This document shows, in pieces, positions 8,818 through 17,934 of a DNA stretch of 64,000 nucleotides. Each line of letters begins with the position of its first letter. The first letter of the stretch is position 1. Below the pieces are notes generated by a model. That model was not told the origin of the DNA. It ran no database searches and was given only the letters and a program-made list of their open reading frames with translations. This DNA comes from Flavobacterium sp. HJ-32-4 (GTDB lineage Bacteria; Bacteroidota; Bacteroidia; Flavobacteriales; Flavobacteriaceae): the NCBI RefSeq assembly GCF_022532105.1, contig NZ_CP092832.1, positions 1,116,001-1,180,000 on the forward strand, written 5' to 3'. A program made the translations under genes and the position numbers.

Positions 8818-9143
8818 CGGGAGGAGACGACCTTGAGTCCGACGACCGAAATCAATAAGGTGGTGATGAAGAACAGCCGCCAGAAATCAGCCGGTTCTTT
8901 GAAGAAAACAATACCGACCAGTACGGTTCCTACGGCGCCGATGCCCGTCCAGACCGCATACGAGGTGCCAACGGGTAAGGTTTGGGTAGCCTTATAAAGG
9001 AGGAACATACTACAGGCGAGACACACGAGAAAACCCGTCATCCATCCCCACCAATGCAGGCCGGAGGTTTCTTTGGCTTTGGCGAGGCAGGAGGCAAATC
9101 CGACTTCGAAGAGGCCGCCGATGATCAAAAACACCCAGCCCAT
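8814..9143 (-). CDS. sugE: SMR-family exporter, SugE/Gdx-like
   Basis: This 109-residue protein has four membrane segments and is a small multidrug resistance family member that functions as a dual-topology dimer. The conserved membrane-embedded Glu is in GGLFEVGF (residue 13). The run LPVGTSYAVWTGIGAVGT matches the SugE/Gdx (guanidinium exporter) branch better than EmrE. The start ATG at 9143 overlaps the stop of the upstream antiporter by one base (TAATG), which favours this start over the longer frame and implies coupled translation. Substrate assignment remains an inference. Confidence 0.85.
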   Translation of the reverse strand: MGWVFLIIGGLFEVGFASCLAKAKETSGLHWWGWMTGFLVCLACSMFLLYKATQTLPVGTSYAVWTGIGAVGTVLVGIVFFKEPADFWRLFFITTLLISVVGLKVVSSR

Positions 9144-11410
9144 TACGGACGGATGATTAGTACAGAAGGGATGTGTCCGAGCCACGGACTTTGCGTATTC
9201 ACCAGTTTTTTCCAGCTTTCAAGGCTTACGATCATCATGTCTTGCGATTCGAGGAAGTCGCGTTTCATGGTGCGTCCGCCCATCCGTCCGATGTACTCAG
9301 GTGCGGTCGCCTCAACTTCGGCGAGCATACTGCGAAGTACGGGACTGTCGTCTCCTTCCACCCCTTCCGCGACCGTTACAATCGACTTGTTGTTGTCAAT
9401 CAGGCGCTTGGCATACGTGACAAGGAAGGCATCGCCATCCCCAAACACGGGCATGAAGATACGGTCGATGTGTTCGAGGTTCTTGTCTACGAGAATCCCC
9501 ACCGGCATTTTACATTTCGTCAGGATTTGGCGCGTACGTTCGTCGAAAGGAGAATTTTCGAAAAGTCCTTCTTTTCCGGTGAATTTGTCGATGAGGCGGT
9601 CGGGGTTGATGATGCGGGTTGTGAGTCCGAGTACCTTCCCTAACAACGTTCCCTCAAAAATCGAGTGACCGAGTCCGACCAGCAACAGGTCGTAGTCGCC
9701 TTTGTTGGCGATTTCGACGATATCCATATCGATGTCGTTCGACGCCTTGAAGAGTTTTACGATAGGCTGTTCCAGTTCTTCCGCTTCGGCAAGGATGGGC
9801 GAGAAGGTCTTGTTCTCCAATTCTTCGAAATCAAACGTATGGATTTCGTTACTCAGCGTGAGGTGCATGGCCGTGACGGTATTGCCTCCCGGTTCGCGGC
9901 GCACGAGTCCGGCCGCCAGACGCAGCAACGCCCGTCCGCGGTCGGTATTTCCGAAGGAGAAGAGGATGCGGTAGGGACTTTCCTTTTTGATTTCCTCTAT
10001 GATGACGTCATCTTTGGTTTTGAAGATAAAGTTGATGAGGTTGAGCGCCGGGCCTGTCATGATGGTCGTCAACAACGCCATGATCACCATCATCGTAAAC
10101 ACCGTGGGGGTAAGGACTTTCAGGTCGAGCCCGATGTTGAGCACCACCAGTTCCATCAATCCACGGGTGTTCATCAATGCTCCAATCGTAAGGCTGTCGC
10201 GCCAATTCTGGCCGGTGAATTTCGCGGCCAAGGCACTTCCGAGAAACTTACCGACAACGGCTACGCAGATGATCCATCCGGTGAGTTCCCAATGTTTGGG
10301 ATCGTCGATGAGGCCGATTTGGGTGCGGAGACCGGTAAATACGAAGAACAACGGCAGTAACAGGATGACCGAAACATCTTCTACCTTCTCGATAAAGATG
10401 TTGCGGAATTTGGTGTTGTCGGGCATGATCGCGCCGGCCATAAACGCACCGAATAACGCGTGGATGCCGATGACTTCAGTGGTATAGGCCGAGATGATGA
10501 GGGTCAGGAGGAAAATCGCCACTACCGGTTTGCTCAGGCTTTGGCGGGACGCTTTCAGGTCGCCGATCCGCTTCAGGAACGGACGGACAAGGTAGAGCAT
10601 GATCAGCACATAGAGCACCGCCATCCCGATTACGTATAACGAACTGCCGAAGGAGCCTGCCTTTACGATGGCGATGACCGCGGCCAGGATACACCAGGCC
10701 GTGATATCGTCGGCGGCGGCACAGGTGATGACGATGGCGCCGAGTTTGGTTTTATGGATGCCACGCTCCTGCACGATACGGGCCAGTACGGGAAAGGCCG
10801 TGATGCTCATGGCGATGCCCAGGAAGAGCGCGAACGACAGGAACCGAACGGAGCCCGGCGCGTATTCGCTGTAGATGAAGTAGGCGAGGCCCAGTCCCAG
10901 TGCAAACGGGAAAACGATGCTGGCGTGACTGATGACGACCGCGTCTTTCGCTTTGTTTTGCAAGGCTTTCAGGTCGAGTTCCATGCCGACGACGAACATG
11001 AAGAGGATGAGGCCGATCTGGCTTAAGAACTGAAGGTTGCCGAGGGATTCTTTAGGAAAAAGCAGCGAAGAATACTCGGGTAAATAGTGCCCGACAAGTG
11101 AAGGTCCGAGCACAATACCGGCGAGGATTTCCCCGACGACAGAGGGTTGGCCGATTTTGCGGCAGATCCAGCCGAAGAAACGCGCCACGAGTATGATGGT
11201 GATGATCTGTGCGAGCAGCAGGGCCAGGGGATGGTGAAGGTTGTCGCTGATGCTAGCCAGGAAATCGTCCCAGCGATCGTGGTACGACCCGGCGTGTTTG
11301 AACTGACGGCCGCTTTCGAGCACCTGCCCTTTCGAGGTAATCCAGTACATCAGGGCGCCTGCACCGCCGATGGTTACAATGTAAAAAAGGGAGTTCTTCA
11401 GGTTCTTCAT
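9143..11410 (-). CDS. CPA2-type cation:proton antiporter with C-terminal USP-like domain
   Basis: The 755-residue protein has a Kef/NapA-type Na+/H+ exchanger domain of about 12 membrane segments (residues about 60-430, with the motif TCAAADDITAWCILA that carries the paired Asp of electrogenic antiporters) and a soluble C-terminal half resembling two universal-stress-protein-like folds, as in plant CHX and cyanobacterial NhaS homologues. The start at MKNLKNSLFY was chosen because a consensus -7 box lies 20 nt upstream; the longer frame would include the promoter. It is followed by the SMR gene with overlapping stop/start. Transported ion (Na+ or K+) cannot be read from the sequence. Confidence 0.88.
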   Translation of the reverse strand: MKNLKNSLFYIVTIGGAGALMYWITSKGQVLESGRQFKHAGSYHDRWDDFLASISDNLHHPLALLLAQIITIILVARFFGWICRKIGQPSVVGEILAGIVLGPSLVGHYLPEYSSLLFPKESLGNLQFLSQIGLILFMFVVGMELDLKALQNKAKDAVVISHASIVFPFALGLGLAYFIYSEYAPGSVRFLSFALFLGIAMSITAFPVLARIVQERGIHKTKLGAIVITCAAADDITAWCILAAVIAIVKAGSFGSSLYVIGMAVLYVLIMLYLVRPFLKRIGDLKASRQSLSKPVVAIFLLTLIISAYTTEVIGIHALFGAFMAGAIMPDNTKFRNIFIEKVEDVSVILLLPLFFVFTGLRTQIGLIDDPKHWELTGWIICVAVVGKFLGSALAAKFTGQNWRDSLTIGALMNTRGLMELVVLNIGLDLKVLTPTVFTMMVIMALLTTIMTGPALNLINFIFKTKDDVIIEEIKKESPYRILFSFGNTDRGRALLRLAAGLVRREPGGNTVTAMHLTLSNEIHTFDFEELENKTFSPILAEAEELEQPIVKLFKASNDIDMDIVEIANKGDYDLLLVGLGHSIFEGTLLGKVLGLTTRIINPDRLIDKFTGKEGLFENSPFDERTRQILTKCKMPVGILVDKNLEHIDRIFMPVFGDGDAFLVTYAKRLIDNNKSIVTVAEGVEGDDSPVLRSMLAEVEATAPEYIGRMGGRTMKRDFLESQDMMIVSLESWKKLVNTQSPWLGHIPSVLIIRP

Positions 11411-11430
11411 GCCGGAAAGATGTCGGAAGC

Positions 11431-11438
11431 CAAAGATA
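11431..11438 (-). promoter_or_regulatory. -7 box for the antiporter-SMR operon
   Basis: On the minus strand this reads TATCTTTG, a full consensus match 20 nt from the chosen ATG. Confidence 0.6.
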
Positions 11439-11551
11439 GGAAAATGACTTTCGAAAAACACGTCGTTGGCGAATGGTTACAAAATCTTAAATAAACGGCG
11501 TTTGGGGGTATTTTTAAGGGGCGATGGTTGGGATTTCCCGCGGTGGAAACG

Positions 11552-11559
11552 TACCTTTG
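11552..11559 (+). promoter_or_regulatory. -7 box for the MMPL transporter
   Basis: TACCTTTG, a full consensus match, lies 16 nt before the ATG at 11576. Confidence 0.6.
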
Positions 11560-11575
11560 CGCGGCATTTCCAAAC

Positions 11576-13954
11576 ATGAAACGAAAAAAGAAAGCACGTC
11601 CGATTGGGGCCTGGGAGAAGGCGGCCCGTATCATCCTTACCAATAGGGTGGCCCTTCTTGTGGGCATTGGCGTGCTGACACTCTTCCTGGGGTGGAATTG
11701 CCGTAAACTCGGTATGACCTACACCGAGGCCAACCTGCTTCCTAAAAAACACCCGGCGAATATTGCGTATGAAAAGTTCCTTTCGCAGTTTGGCGAAGAG
11801 GGGAACCTGATCGTATTGGGCGTAAAAGACAAGCGTTTCTTCACACCGAAGGCGTATGCCTCGTGGAATACGCTGATGACCGGACTTAAGAGCCAGAAAG
11901 AGGTAGAGTTGGTGATCTCGTTGAACGACCTCAAAAAACTCGAGAAGGATACGGTAGCCCAGCAGTTTCGCATGGTGCCGTTGCTGGATCAGGCAAAGAC
12001 GACGGATGAAGCCTATTTGCGCGCGATACGCAGCGAACTGTTCGACCGCTTGCCGTTTTACGAAGGACTGCTTTACAACAAACAGACCGGGACCATCCGT
12101 TCGGTGGTGTATTTAGATAAAAAGATGGTGAACACGGCGGCCCGTAAGGATTTCATCCTTGATAAGCTGGTGCCGGCCGTCGAGCGGTTTGAAACCGAGA
12201 CGGGTATTGACCTGAAGGTGTCGGGCATGCCCTATATCCGGACGATCAATGCCGATAATATGAAGGGCGAGATCGGGTTGTTTATCGGTGCGGCCTTGTT
12301 GACCGTGTCGGTGATCTTTTTCTTTTTCTTCCGCTCGTTCCGGGCGACGCTGATTTCGATCTGCATCCTGCTGCTCGGCGTATTGTGGTCGTTTGGCACA
12401 CTAGGGTTGTTCCAGTATAAAATTACGATTCTCACTGCGGTGGTGCCGCCACTCATTATCGTGATCGGTATCTGTAACTGTATTTTCCTGATCAATAAAT
12501 ACCAGCAGGAAATCCAGAAACACAAGAACCAGGCGAAGGCGCTGCAACGCGTCATTTCGGAAATCGGGATGTCGACGATGATGACGAACCTGACAACCGC
12601 TGCGGGTTTTGCGACTTTTATGATCACGGGTAACGACCTCCTGTTTGAGTTCGGTTTGGTGACCTCGCTGAATGTCATTACGGTGTATTTGTTGACGCTG
12701 ATGGTGGTGCCGATTGCCTACAGCTTCATGCCGATGCCGAAGGAGAAGCACCTCTACCACCTGTCGAAGAACTATATTTCGTCGTTGCTGGATCGCGTGG
12801 AATTCAACGTCCTGAACCGGCGCGGACGTATCTATGCCACGTATTTCGTATTGCTTGCCGTGAGCATCTATGGCGTGTTGCAGATGCGGGTATCGGGCAG
12901 TTTATTGAGTGAGATGCCGAAGAATGCCTCGTTCTTCGATGATATTGTCTTTTTTGAAAAGGAATTCAAGGGCGTGATGCCGCTTGAAATTACGATCCAT
13001 ACCGACAAAGGCCGGGTGGTGACGCCGGGTACGATCCGCCGGATGGAGGAATTGCAGGAGACCATCGCGGAGACGCCCGAATTGTCACAGCCGGTGTCGG
13101 TCGTGAATTTTGCGAAATACCTGAACCAGGCGTTCTACAACGGCAACCCGGCGTATTACCAGGTGCCGAGTTCGCAGGAGCAGGTGTTTGTTTTGTCGTA
13201 TGCCAAGTCGATGCTGAAAGGCAACGGAAAGGGCGACAACCTGATGAAGAGTTATGTCAGTGCGGATGGTCACACAGCACGGATCACCACCTTTATGAAA
13301 GACATTGGCACCGACCAGATGGTGAAGGTAGAGGCCCGCTTACAGAAGAAAATAGACGAATTGTTCCCGAAAGGGAAATACGATGTGGCGATTACCGGAA
13401 AGGCCCTGGTCTTTGAAAAAGGAACCGCCTATCTGGTCGATAACCTGATCGAGTCGATCATTTTTGCCATTGTGATGATTGCCGGATTGATGGCCTACCT
13501 CTTCCGTTCGGCGCGGATGGTGGCAGCTTCGGTGATCACGAATATCTTGCCATTGTGCATCACCTCGGGCCTGATGGGTTACTTCGGCATTCCGCTGAAG
13601 CCGTCGACGATTTTGGTTTTCAGTATTGCCTTTGGCATTTCAGTGGATAACGCCATACAGTTCATGGCGAAATACCGACACGACCTGGTGGAAACCCGGG
13701 GCGATATCTTCCAGTCGGTATTGAACGCGATTCGCGAGACCGGTATCAGTACGTTCTATACGTCGGTCGTGTTGATCCTGGGCTTTGCGACGTTCACCCT
13801 TTCGAGTTTCTCGGGTACGATTGCGTTGGGCGGACTCATTTCGGTCACGCTGCTTTTTGCGATGTTCGCCAACCTGCTGGTGTTGCCGGCCCTGGTGCTG
13901 ACGTTTGAACGGAAGCGTATAACGTGGAAGAAGTCGCAGTCGCAGTCGCAGTAG
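11576..13954 (+). CDS. MMPL/RND superfamily transporter
   Basis: This 792-residue inner-membrane protein has the duplicated RND layout: membrane segment 1 near residue 30, a periplasmic domain of about 190 residues, a block of five segments (about 230-410, with ILTAVVPPLIIVIGICNCIFLINKYQQE), a second periplasmic domain, and a second block (about 625-780, with FSIAFGISVDNAIQFMAKYRHDL, where the Asp is a proton-relay candidate). It resembles the HpnN-like/MMPL group that exports lipids; the cargo is unknown. The last residues SQSQSQ are encoded by three copies of TCGCAG, which run directly into the intergenic low-complexity repeats, so the native C-terminus may have been extended by repeat growth. 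Confidence 0.9.
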   Translation: MKRKKKARPIGAWEKAARIILTNRVALLVGIGVLTLFLGWNCRKLGMTYTEANLLPKKHPANIAYEKFLSQFGEEGNLIVLGVKDKRFFTPKAYASWNTLMTGLKSQKEVELVISLNDLKKLEKDTVAQQFRMVPLLDQAKTTDEAYLRAIRSELFDRLPFYEGLLYNKQTGTIRSVVYLDKKMVNTAARKDFILDKLVPAVERFETETGIDLKVSGMPYIRTINADNMKGEIGLFIGAALLTVSVIFFFFFRSFRATLISICILLLGVLWSFGTLGLFQYKITILTAVVPPLIIVIGICNCIFLINKYQQEIQKHKNQAKALQRVISEIGMSTMMTNLTTAAGFATFMITGNDLLFEFGLVTSLNVITVYLLTLMVVPIAYSFMPMPKEKHLYHLSKNYISSLLDRVEFNVLNRRGRIYATYFVLLAVSIYGVLQMRVSGSLLSEMPKNASFFDDIVFFEKEFKGVMPLEITIHTDKGRVVTPGTIRRMEELQETIAETPELSQPVSVVNFAKYLNQAFYNGNPAYYQVPSSQEQVFVLSYAKSMLKGNGKGDNLMKSYVSADGHTARITTFMKDIGTDQMVKVEARLQKKIDELFPKGKYDVAITGKALVFEKGTAYLVDNLIESIIFAIVMIAGLMAYLFRSARMVAASVITNILPLCITSGLMGYFGIPLKPSTILVFSIAFGISVDNAIQFMAKYRHDLVETRGDIFQSVLNAIRETGISTFYTSVVLILGFATFTLSSFSGTIALGGLISVTLLFAMFANLLVLPALVLTFERKRITWKKSQSQSQ

Positions 13955-13975
13955 TTAGTTCAGGCTTAGTACTGT

Positions 13976-14148
13976 TGCGTTAGGGATAGGAGCGGCAGCC
14001 TTTTTGCCTCTGTTTTTAATTGGGGAAATCCTTCCATTTTTGATGCCGGTTGTGGGGAGTTGGGCAAAAAGCTATAGCGGATAGCCCGACGGCGCCTTTC
14101 CCAGTAGGCAGTGCGCAGTAGGCAGTGTGCAGTGGGCGCCGGAACGCC
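13976..14148 (+). ncRNA. Candidate structured RNA element, copy 1
   Basis: This element is shared with 36311-36522. It has a 24-nt 5' core (TGCGTTAGGGATAGGAGCGG then CAGC), a 9-bp stem CTTTTTGCC (14000-14008) with GGCAAAAAG (14063-14071), a 26-nt 3' core beginning GCTATAGCGGATAGCCCGAC (14071-14096), and a closing GGCGCC pair (14091-14096 and 14135-14140) around an inserted CAGT-type repeat. In copy 2 both arms of the central stem differ but still pair. It lies 21 nt after the MMPL stop, so it may be in that gene's 3' region. Orientation is inferred, because the motifs alone cannot fix the transcribed strand. Confidence 0.5.
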
Positions 14149-14230
14149 ATGAGAACAGTAGTCAGTAGGCAGTGGTTAGTGGCCAGTCTCAGTACGTAGT
14201 GGATGACGGGAGAAACTGCCTACTGCTTAC
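14103..14230. repeat. CAGT-type low-complexity array with inverted copy
   Basis: Units such as CAGTAGGCAGT and CAGTGGTTAGT recur from 14103 to about 14200, and an inverted run ACTGCCTACTGCTTACTGCC follows at 14215-14234, just before the asnS promoter. The rest of this 317-nt intergenic region (13955-14271) holds the structured element and the promoter. Confidence 0.75.
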
Positions 14231-14243
14231 TGCCAACTTTTCC

Positions 14244-14251
14244 TATCTTTG
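14244..14251 (+). promoter_or_regulatory. -7 box for asnS
   Basis: TATCTTTG, a full consensus match, lies 20 nt before the ATG at 14272. Confidence 0.65.
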
Positions 14252-14271
14252 CACCTCAATTTTTCGACGAC

Positions 14272-15705
14272 ATGAAACACACCAAAGTGAAAGACCTGCT
14301 GGCCAGCGAAAAGGCGATGCAGGATGTGAATGTGAAAGGATGGGTGCGGACGTTCCGCAACAGTCAGTTTTTGGCATTGAACGACGGTTCGACGCTGCAC
14401 AATATTCAGTGTGTGATCGATTTTGAGAATACGCCGGAGGAAACGCTGAAACGCATCACGACGGGCGCTGCGGTGTCGGTGACGGGTGACCTGACCGAGA
14501 GCCGCGGGGCGGGGCAGAAGTATGAGATCCAGGCGCGTAATATTGAGATTTTGGGTGATTCGGATGCGGAAAAGTATCCGATCCAGCCGAAGAAACACTC
14601 GTTGGAGTTCCTGCGCGCGAATGCCCACCTGCGGGTGCGTACCAATGCCTTTGGTGCCATCATGCGGGTGCGGTCGGTGTTGGCGTATGCCGTGCACAAA
14701 TACTTCCAGGACCGGGGTTTCGTGTATGTGAACACGCCGATCATCACGGGTGCCGATGCGGAAGGGGCCGGGGAAATGTTCCAAGTGACGGCCTTGCCGC
14801 TTGACAATCCGCCACGTACTGAGGAGGGCCATATCGACTACAAAGAGGATTTCTTTGGAAAGCATACGAACCTGACGGTATCCGGACAATTGGAAGGCGA
14901 GACGTTTGCGATGGCGTTGGGTCAGATTTATACGTTCGGGCCGACGTTCCGGGCGGAAAACTCGAACACCTCGCGTCACCTTGCGGAGTTCTGGATGATC
15001 GAGCCGGAGGTGGCGTTCAACGACCTTGACGACAACATGGACCTGGCGGAGGACTTCATTAAATATGTCGTGAAATATGCGGTTGACCATTGTGCCGATG
15101 ACCTGAAATTCCTGGAAGGCCGTTTGCTGGAGGAGGAAAAACAAAAGCCGCAGGCGGAACGCAGTGAGATGGCGCTGTTGGAAAAGCTGGCGTTCGTTTT
15201 GGATAATGGGTTCAAACGGGTTTCGTATACCGAGGCCATTGACATCCTGAAGGATTCTACGCCGAATAAGAAAAAGAAATTCCAGTACCTGATCGAAGAA
15301 TGGGGCGCTGACCTCCAAAGTGAGCACGAGCGCTTCCTGGTGGAGAAACATTTCAAGTGTCCGGTTATCTTATATGATTACCCGGCCAATATCAAAGCGT
15401 TTTACATGCGCCTGAACGAAGACCAGAAAACGGTTCGCGCGATGGATATCCTCTTCCCGGGCATCGGGGAGATCGTCGGTGGCTCGCAGCGGGAGGAGCG
15501 GTATGACGTGTTGGTGGAGAAGATGAAGGTGCTGGGTATTGATGAGGAAGAACTTTGGTGGTACCTTGATACGCGCAAGTTCGGTTCGGCGGTGCACTCG
15601 GGCTTTGGCCTTGGGTTCGAGCGGTTGGTGTTGTTCGTGACGGGTATGACGAATATCCGGGACGTGATTCCATTCCCACGGACGCCGCAGAACGCGGAAT
15701 TCTAA
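14272..15705 (+). CDS. asnS: Asparaginyl-tRNA synthetase
   Basis: AsnRS charges tRNA-Asn in the cytoplasm. The 477-residue protein has an N-terminal OB-fold anticodon-binding domain (about residues 15-110, [22 protein letters not shown]) and a class II catalytic domain with motif 2 [21 protein letters not shown] and motif 3 [16 protein letters not shown] followed by [10 protein letters not shown]. The loop signature AGEMFQVT matches AsnRS rather than AspRS. The start MKHTKVKD was chosen because the consensus promoter lies inside the longer reading frame. A terminator follows the stop. Confidence 0.96.
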   Translation: MKHTKVKDLLASEKAMQDVNVKGWVRTFRNSQFLALNDGSTLHNIQCVIDFENTPEETLKRITTGAAVSVTGDLTESRGAGQKYEIQARNIEILGDSDAEKYPIQPKKHSLEFLRANAHLRVRTNAFGAIMRVRSVLAYAVHKYFQDRGFVYVNTPIITGADAEGAGEMFQVTALPLDNPPRTEEGHIDYKEDFFGKHTNLTVSGQLEGETFAMALGQIYTFGPTFRAENSNTSRHLAEFWMIEPEVAFNDLDDNMDLAEDFIKYVVKYAVDHCADDLKFLEGRLLEEEKQKPQAERSEMALLEKLAFVLDNGFKRVSYTEAIDILKDSTPNKKKKFQYLIEEWGADLQSEHERFLVEKHFKCPVILYDYPANIKAFYMRLNEDQKTVRAMDILFPGIGEIVGGSQREERYDVLVEKMKVLGIDEEELWWYLDTRKFGSAVHSGFGLGFERLVLFVTGMTNIRDVIPFPRTPQNAEF

Positions 15706-15721
15706 TTTCAGAGAATATAAG

Positions 15722-15748
15722 GCGCGGGGTTTTCTTCGCGCTTTTTTT
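15722..15748 (+). terminator. Intrinsic terminator after asnS
   Basis: The stem GCGCG/CGCGC with a 10-nt loop is followed by seven T. Confidence 0.75.
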
Positions 15749-15753
15749 GTGGA

Positions 15754-15980
15754 GGCCGCGAAGACACGAAGGCGCAAAGTCGTAAAGCCGTAATGCTGTA
15801 AAGCCGCGAAGGCACGAAGGCGCGAGGGTACGAAGGAGCGAAGGCAGGAGACGCGAGGGCGCGGCGTTTGGGTCGTCATCGGGTCGGGATTGTTGTAAAT
15901 ACGTTTCTATCGTGTCTTAGCGTCTTCGTGGCCCTTCAAACGAATGGTCACGTATCTCTGACCTCACGTCTTTGTGGCAC
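15754..15980. repeat. Low-complexity CGCGAAGGCACGAAGG array with inverted partner
   Basis: From 15754 to about 15866 short units of the type GCCGCGAAGACACGAAGGCGC recur imperfectly about six times. An inverted, similar segment follows at 15917-15932 (TTAGCGTCTTCGTGGC) and a second at about 15965-15980 (CACGTCTTTGTGGCAC). The remainder of the 15706-16048 gap holds only the asnS terminator; I see no gene in it. Repeats of this composition are common between Bacteroidota genes. Confidence 0.75.
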
Positions 15981-16048
15981 TATTGAAAATGTACGGGAAA
16001 ACCGTATCCAACCAAGCCGTGCTTCGGGGTAACTTGGCGAAAAAAAGT

Positions 16049-16438
16049 ATGTTTCACCCTACAACCGAAGACATCGCCACCGGCATCGTTCATGCAGCCT
16101 ATCGCGTGCATCGTGCCTTGGGTCCCGGTCTGCTTGAGCGTATCTATGAATCCTGTCTGGCCTATGAATTGCGAAAAGCCGGGTATCGTGTGGAGCGCCA
16201 GATCCCGTTGCCCATTGTATACGATGGCCTGGTATTTGAAGAAGGATTGCGGCTGGACCTGTTGGTCGAAAATCGGATTATCATCGAAATAAAGGCGGCC
16301 GACCACCCGCATCCGATTTGGACCGCACAATTGTTAAGCCATTTAAAATTGACGGACAAAAAATTGGGTTTTTTGATTAATTTTAATGTGCCCTTACTAA
16401 GGGACGGAATCAAACGTTATATACACACGAAAACCTAG
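16049..16438 (+). CDS. GxxExxY family protein (PD-(D/E)XK nuclease fold)
   Basis: This 129-residue protein has the family motif G27-LLE30-RIY33 in GPGLLERIYE, and the core of a PD-(D/E)XK nuclease: Asp70 in GLRLDLLVE and Glu80-x-Lys82 in IIIEIKAAD. It ends with the conserved NFNVPLLRDGIKR segment. The family (PDDEXK_3) is widespread in Bacteroidota and other phyla as isolated genes, and its biological role is unknown. The start ATG at 16049 gives the standard N-terminus; the longer frame extends into repeat sequence. It stands alone between the repeat array and rpoN. Metal and substrate cannot be told. Confidence 0.85.
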   Translation: MFHPTTEDIATGIVHAAYRVHRALGPGLLERIYESCLAYELRKAGYRVERQIPLPIVYDGLVFEEGLRLDLLVENRIIIEIKAADHPHPIWTAQLLSHLKLTDKKLGFLINFNVPLLRDGIKRYIHTKT

Positions 16439-16467
16439 CGCTTCAAGCGTTTACGGCGAACTATACA

Positions 16468-17928
16468 ATGCTCAGACAATCACTTAACCTCAAACTTTCC
16501 CAGAAACTTTCACCGCAGCAGATCCAGTTGATGAAACTGATCCAGTTGCCCACGCTCGCATTTGAACAACGACTGGCGGAGGAATTGAACGAGAATCCCG
16601 CCCTGGAAGCCGGACAGGAGGAGGAAGACTACGCCCAAGACGAGTTCGAAAACGACGACTACGACGACTATGAAGAAGAGGACCGCGACGACCCCATCAG
16701 CGACGACCTCGAAATCGACCAATACCTGAGCGACGACATTCCGGATTATAAGACCAAGTCTAACAATTACAGCGACGACGACGAGCAGCGCGAATCCCCG
16801 CTGGCCGCCGCCGTTACGTTTCACCAGGACCTGCTCAACCAATTAAGCACCTTTCTGCTGACCGACCAGGAGCGCGAGATCGCAGAGTTTCTCGTCGGCA
16901 GTGTTGACGATACGGGCTACATCCGGAGGAGTCTTACGGATATCGTCGACGACATGGCCTTTACACAGGGTATTTACACCGATGAAAAAACCGTAGAACG
17001 GGTGTTGCATGTCGTGCAGAGTCTGGAACCGGCCGGTGTGGGGGCCCGCGACCTTCAGGAGTGCCTATTGCTGCAACTCCGCGCCAAGACGCCCACCGAA
17101 TCGGTGTCCATCGCACTGGATATCATCGAAAAGAACTTCGAGCGTTTTACGAAGAAACAGTATGACAAGCTACAGGAACGCCTCCTCATCAGCAACCAAC
17201 AGCTACGGGACGCCATCCATGAAATCGAGAAACTGAACCCGAAACCGGGTGGGAATTTCGCAGGCAGCACCCGTCCGACCGAGAATGTCGTGCCCGACTT
17301 TTCCATCCGTATCAACGAGGGCGATCTCGAACTTTCCCTTAACGGACGTAACGCGCCGACCTTGCACGTGTCACGGGACTATCAGGACATGCTACAGACC
17401 TACAAAGAGTCAAAAGACAAAACCGTACAGCGGGATGCGGTGCAGTTCATCAAACAAAAACTCGACTCAGCGAAGTGGTTCATCGACGCCATCAAGCAAC
17501 GCCAGGAAACCCTCATGGTAACGATGACGGCGATTATGCAGTATCAGGAGGAGTACTTCCTTACGGGAGACGAAACACGCCTTCGCCCGATGATCCTGAA
17601 GGATATCGCGGAACGCACCGGATTGGACGTGTCGACCATCTCGCGCGTCGCCAGTAGTAAATACGTGGAAACACCCTATGGCACCAAACTCATCAAGGAG
17701 TTCTTCTCAGAAGCGATGAAAAACGACCAGGGAGAGGATGTGTCGACGTTGGAAATCAAGAAAATCCTCCAGGATATTATCGATGAGGAAGACAAAAGCA
17801 ATCCGCTGAACGACGATGCCCTTGCCGATATGCTGAAGGAACGTGGCTATCCGATCGCCCGTCGGACGGTAGCGAAATACCGCGATCTTCTGGAAATACC
17901 ATCCGGCCGGATGCGACGTAAAATCTGA
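16468..17928 (+). CDS. rpoN: RNA polymerase sigma-54 factor
   Basis: RpoN directs RNA polymerase to -24/-12 promoters that need an AAA+ activator. The 486-residue protein has all regions: Gln/Leu-rich region I (LSQKLSPQQIQLMKLIQLP) that receives the activator signal, a very acidic region II (about residues 50-100, long runs of D and E), the core-binding region, and the DNA-binding C-terminus with the RpoN box ARRTVAKYRDLLEIPS. An NtrC-type activator is present at 52.8-54.2 kb. The next gene starts 6 nt after the stop. Confidence 0.97.
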   Translation: MLRQSLNLKLSQKLSPQQIQLMKLIQLPTLAFEQRLAEELNENPALEAGQEEEDYAQDEFENDDYDDYEEEDRDDPISDDLEIDQYLSDDIPDYKTKSNNYSDDDEQRESPLAAAVTFHQDLLNQLSTFLLTDQEREIAEFLVGSVDDTGYIRRSLTDIVDDMAFTQGIYTDEKTVERVLHVVQSLEPAGVGARDLQECLLLQLRAKTPTESVSIALDIIEKNFERFTKKQYDKLQERLLISNQQLRDAIHEIEKLNPKPGGNFAGSTRPTENVVPDFSIRINEGDLELSLNGRNAPTLHVSRDYQDMLQTYKESKDKTVQRDAVQFIKQKLDSAKWFIDAIKQRQETLMVTMTAIMQYQEEYFLTGDETRLRPMILKDIAERTGLDVSTISRVASSKYVETPYGTKLIKEFFSEAMKNDQGEDVSTLEIKKILQDIIDEEDKSNPLNDDALADMLKERGYPIARRTVAKYRDLLEIPSGRMRRKI

Positions 17929-17934
17929 TACGTC

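Noticed and set aside
14100..14235. Possible CRISPR array
   Set aside because: The CAGT units vary in length and spacing, there are no constant repeats with unique spacers, and no cas genes are nearby.
14227..15351. A 374-codon open frame on the - strand
   Set aside because: Antisense shadow of asnS, with basic low-information composition.
16049..16438. GxxExxY protein as part of a restriction or defence system
   Set aside because: No methyltransferase, helicase or other defence gene adjoins it; the PD-(D/E)XK fold alone is not enough.
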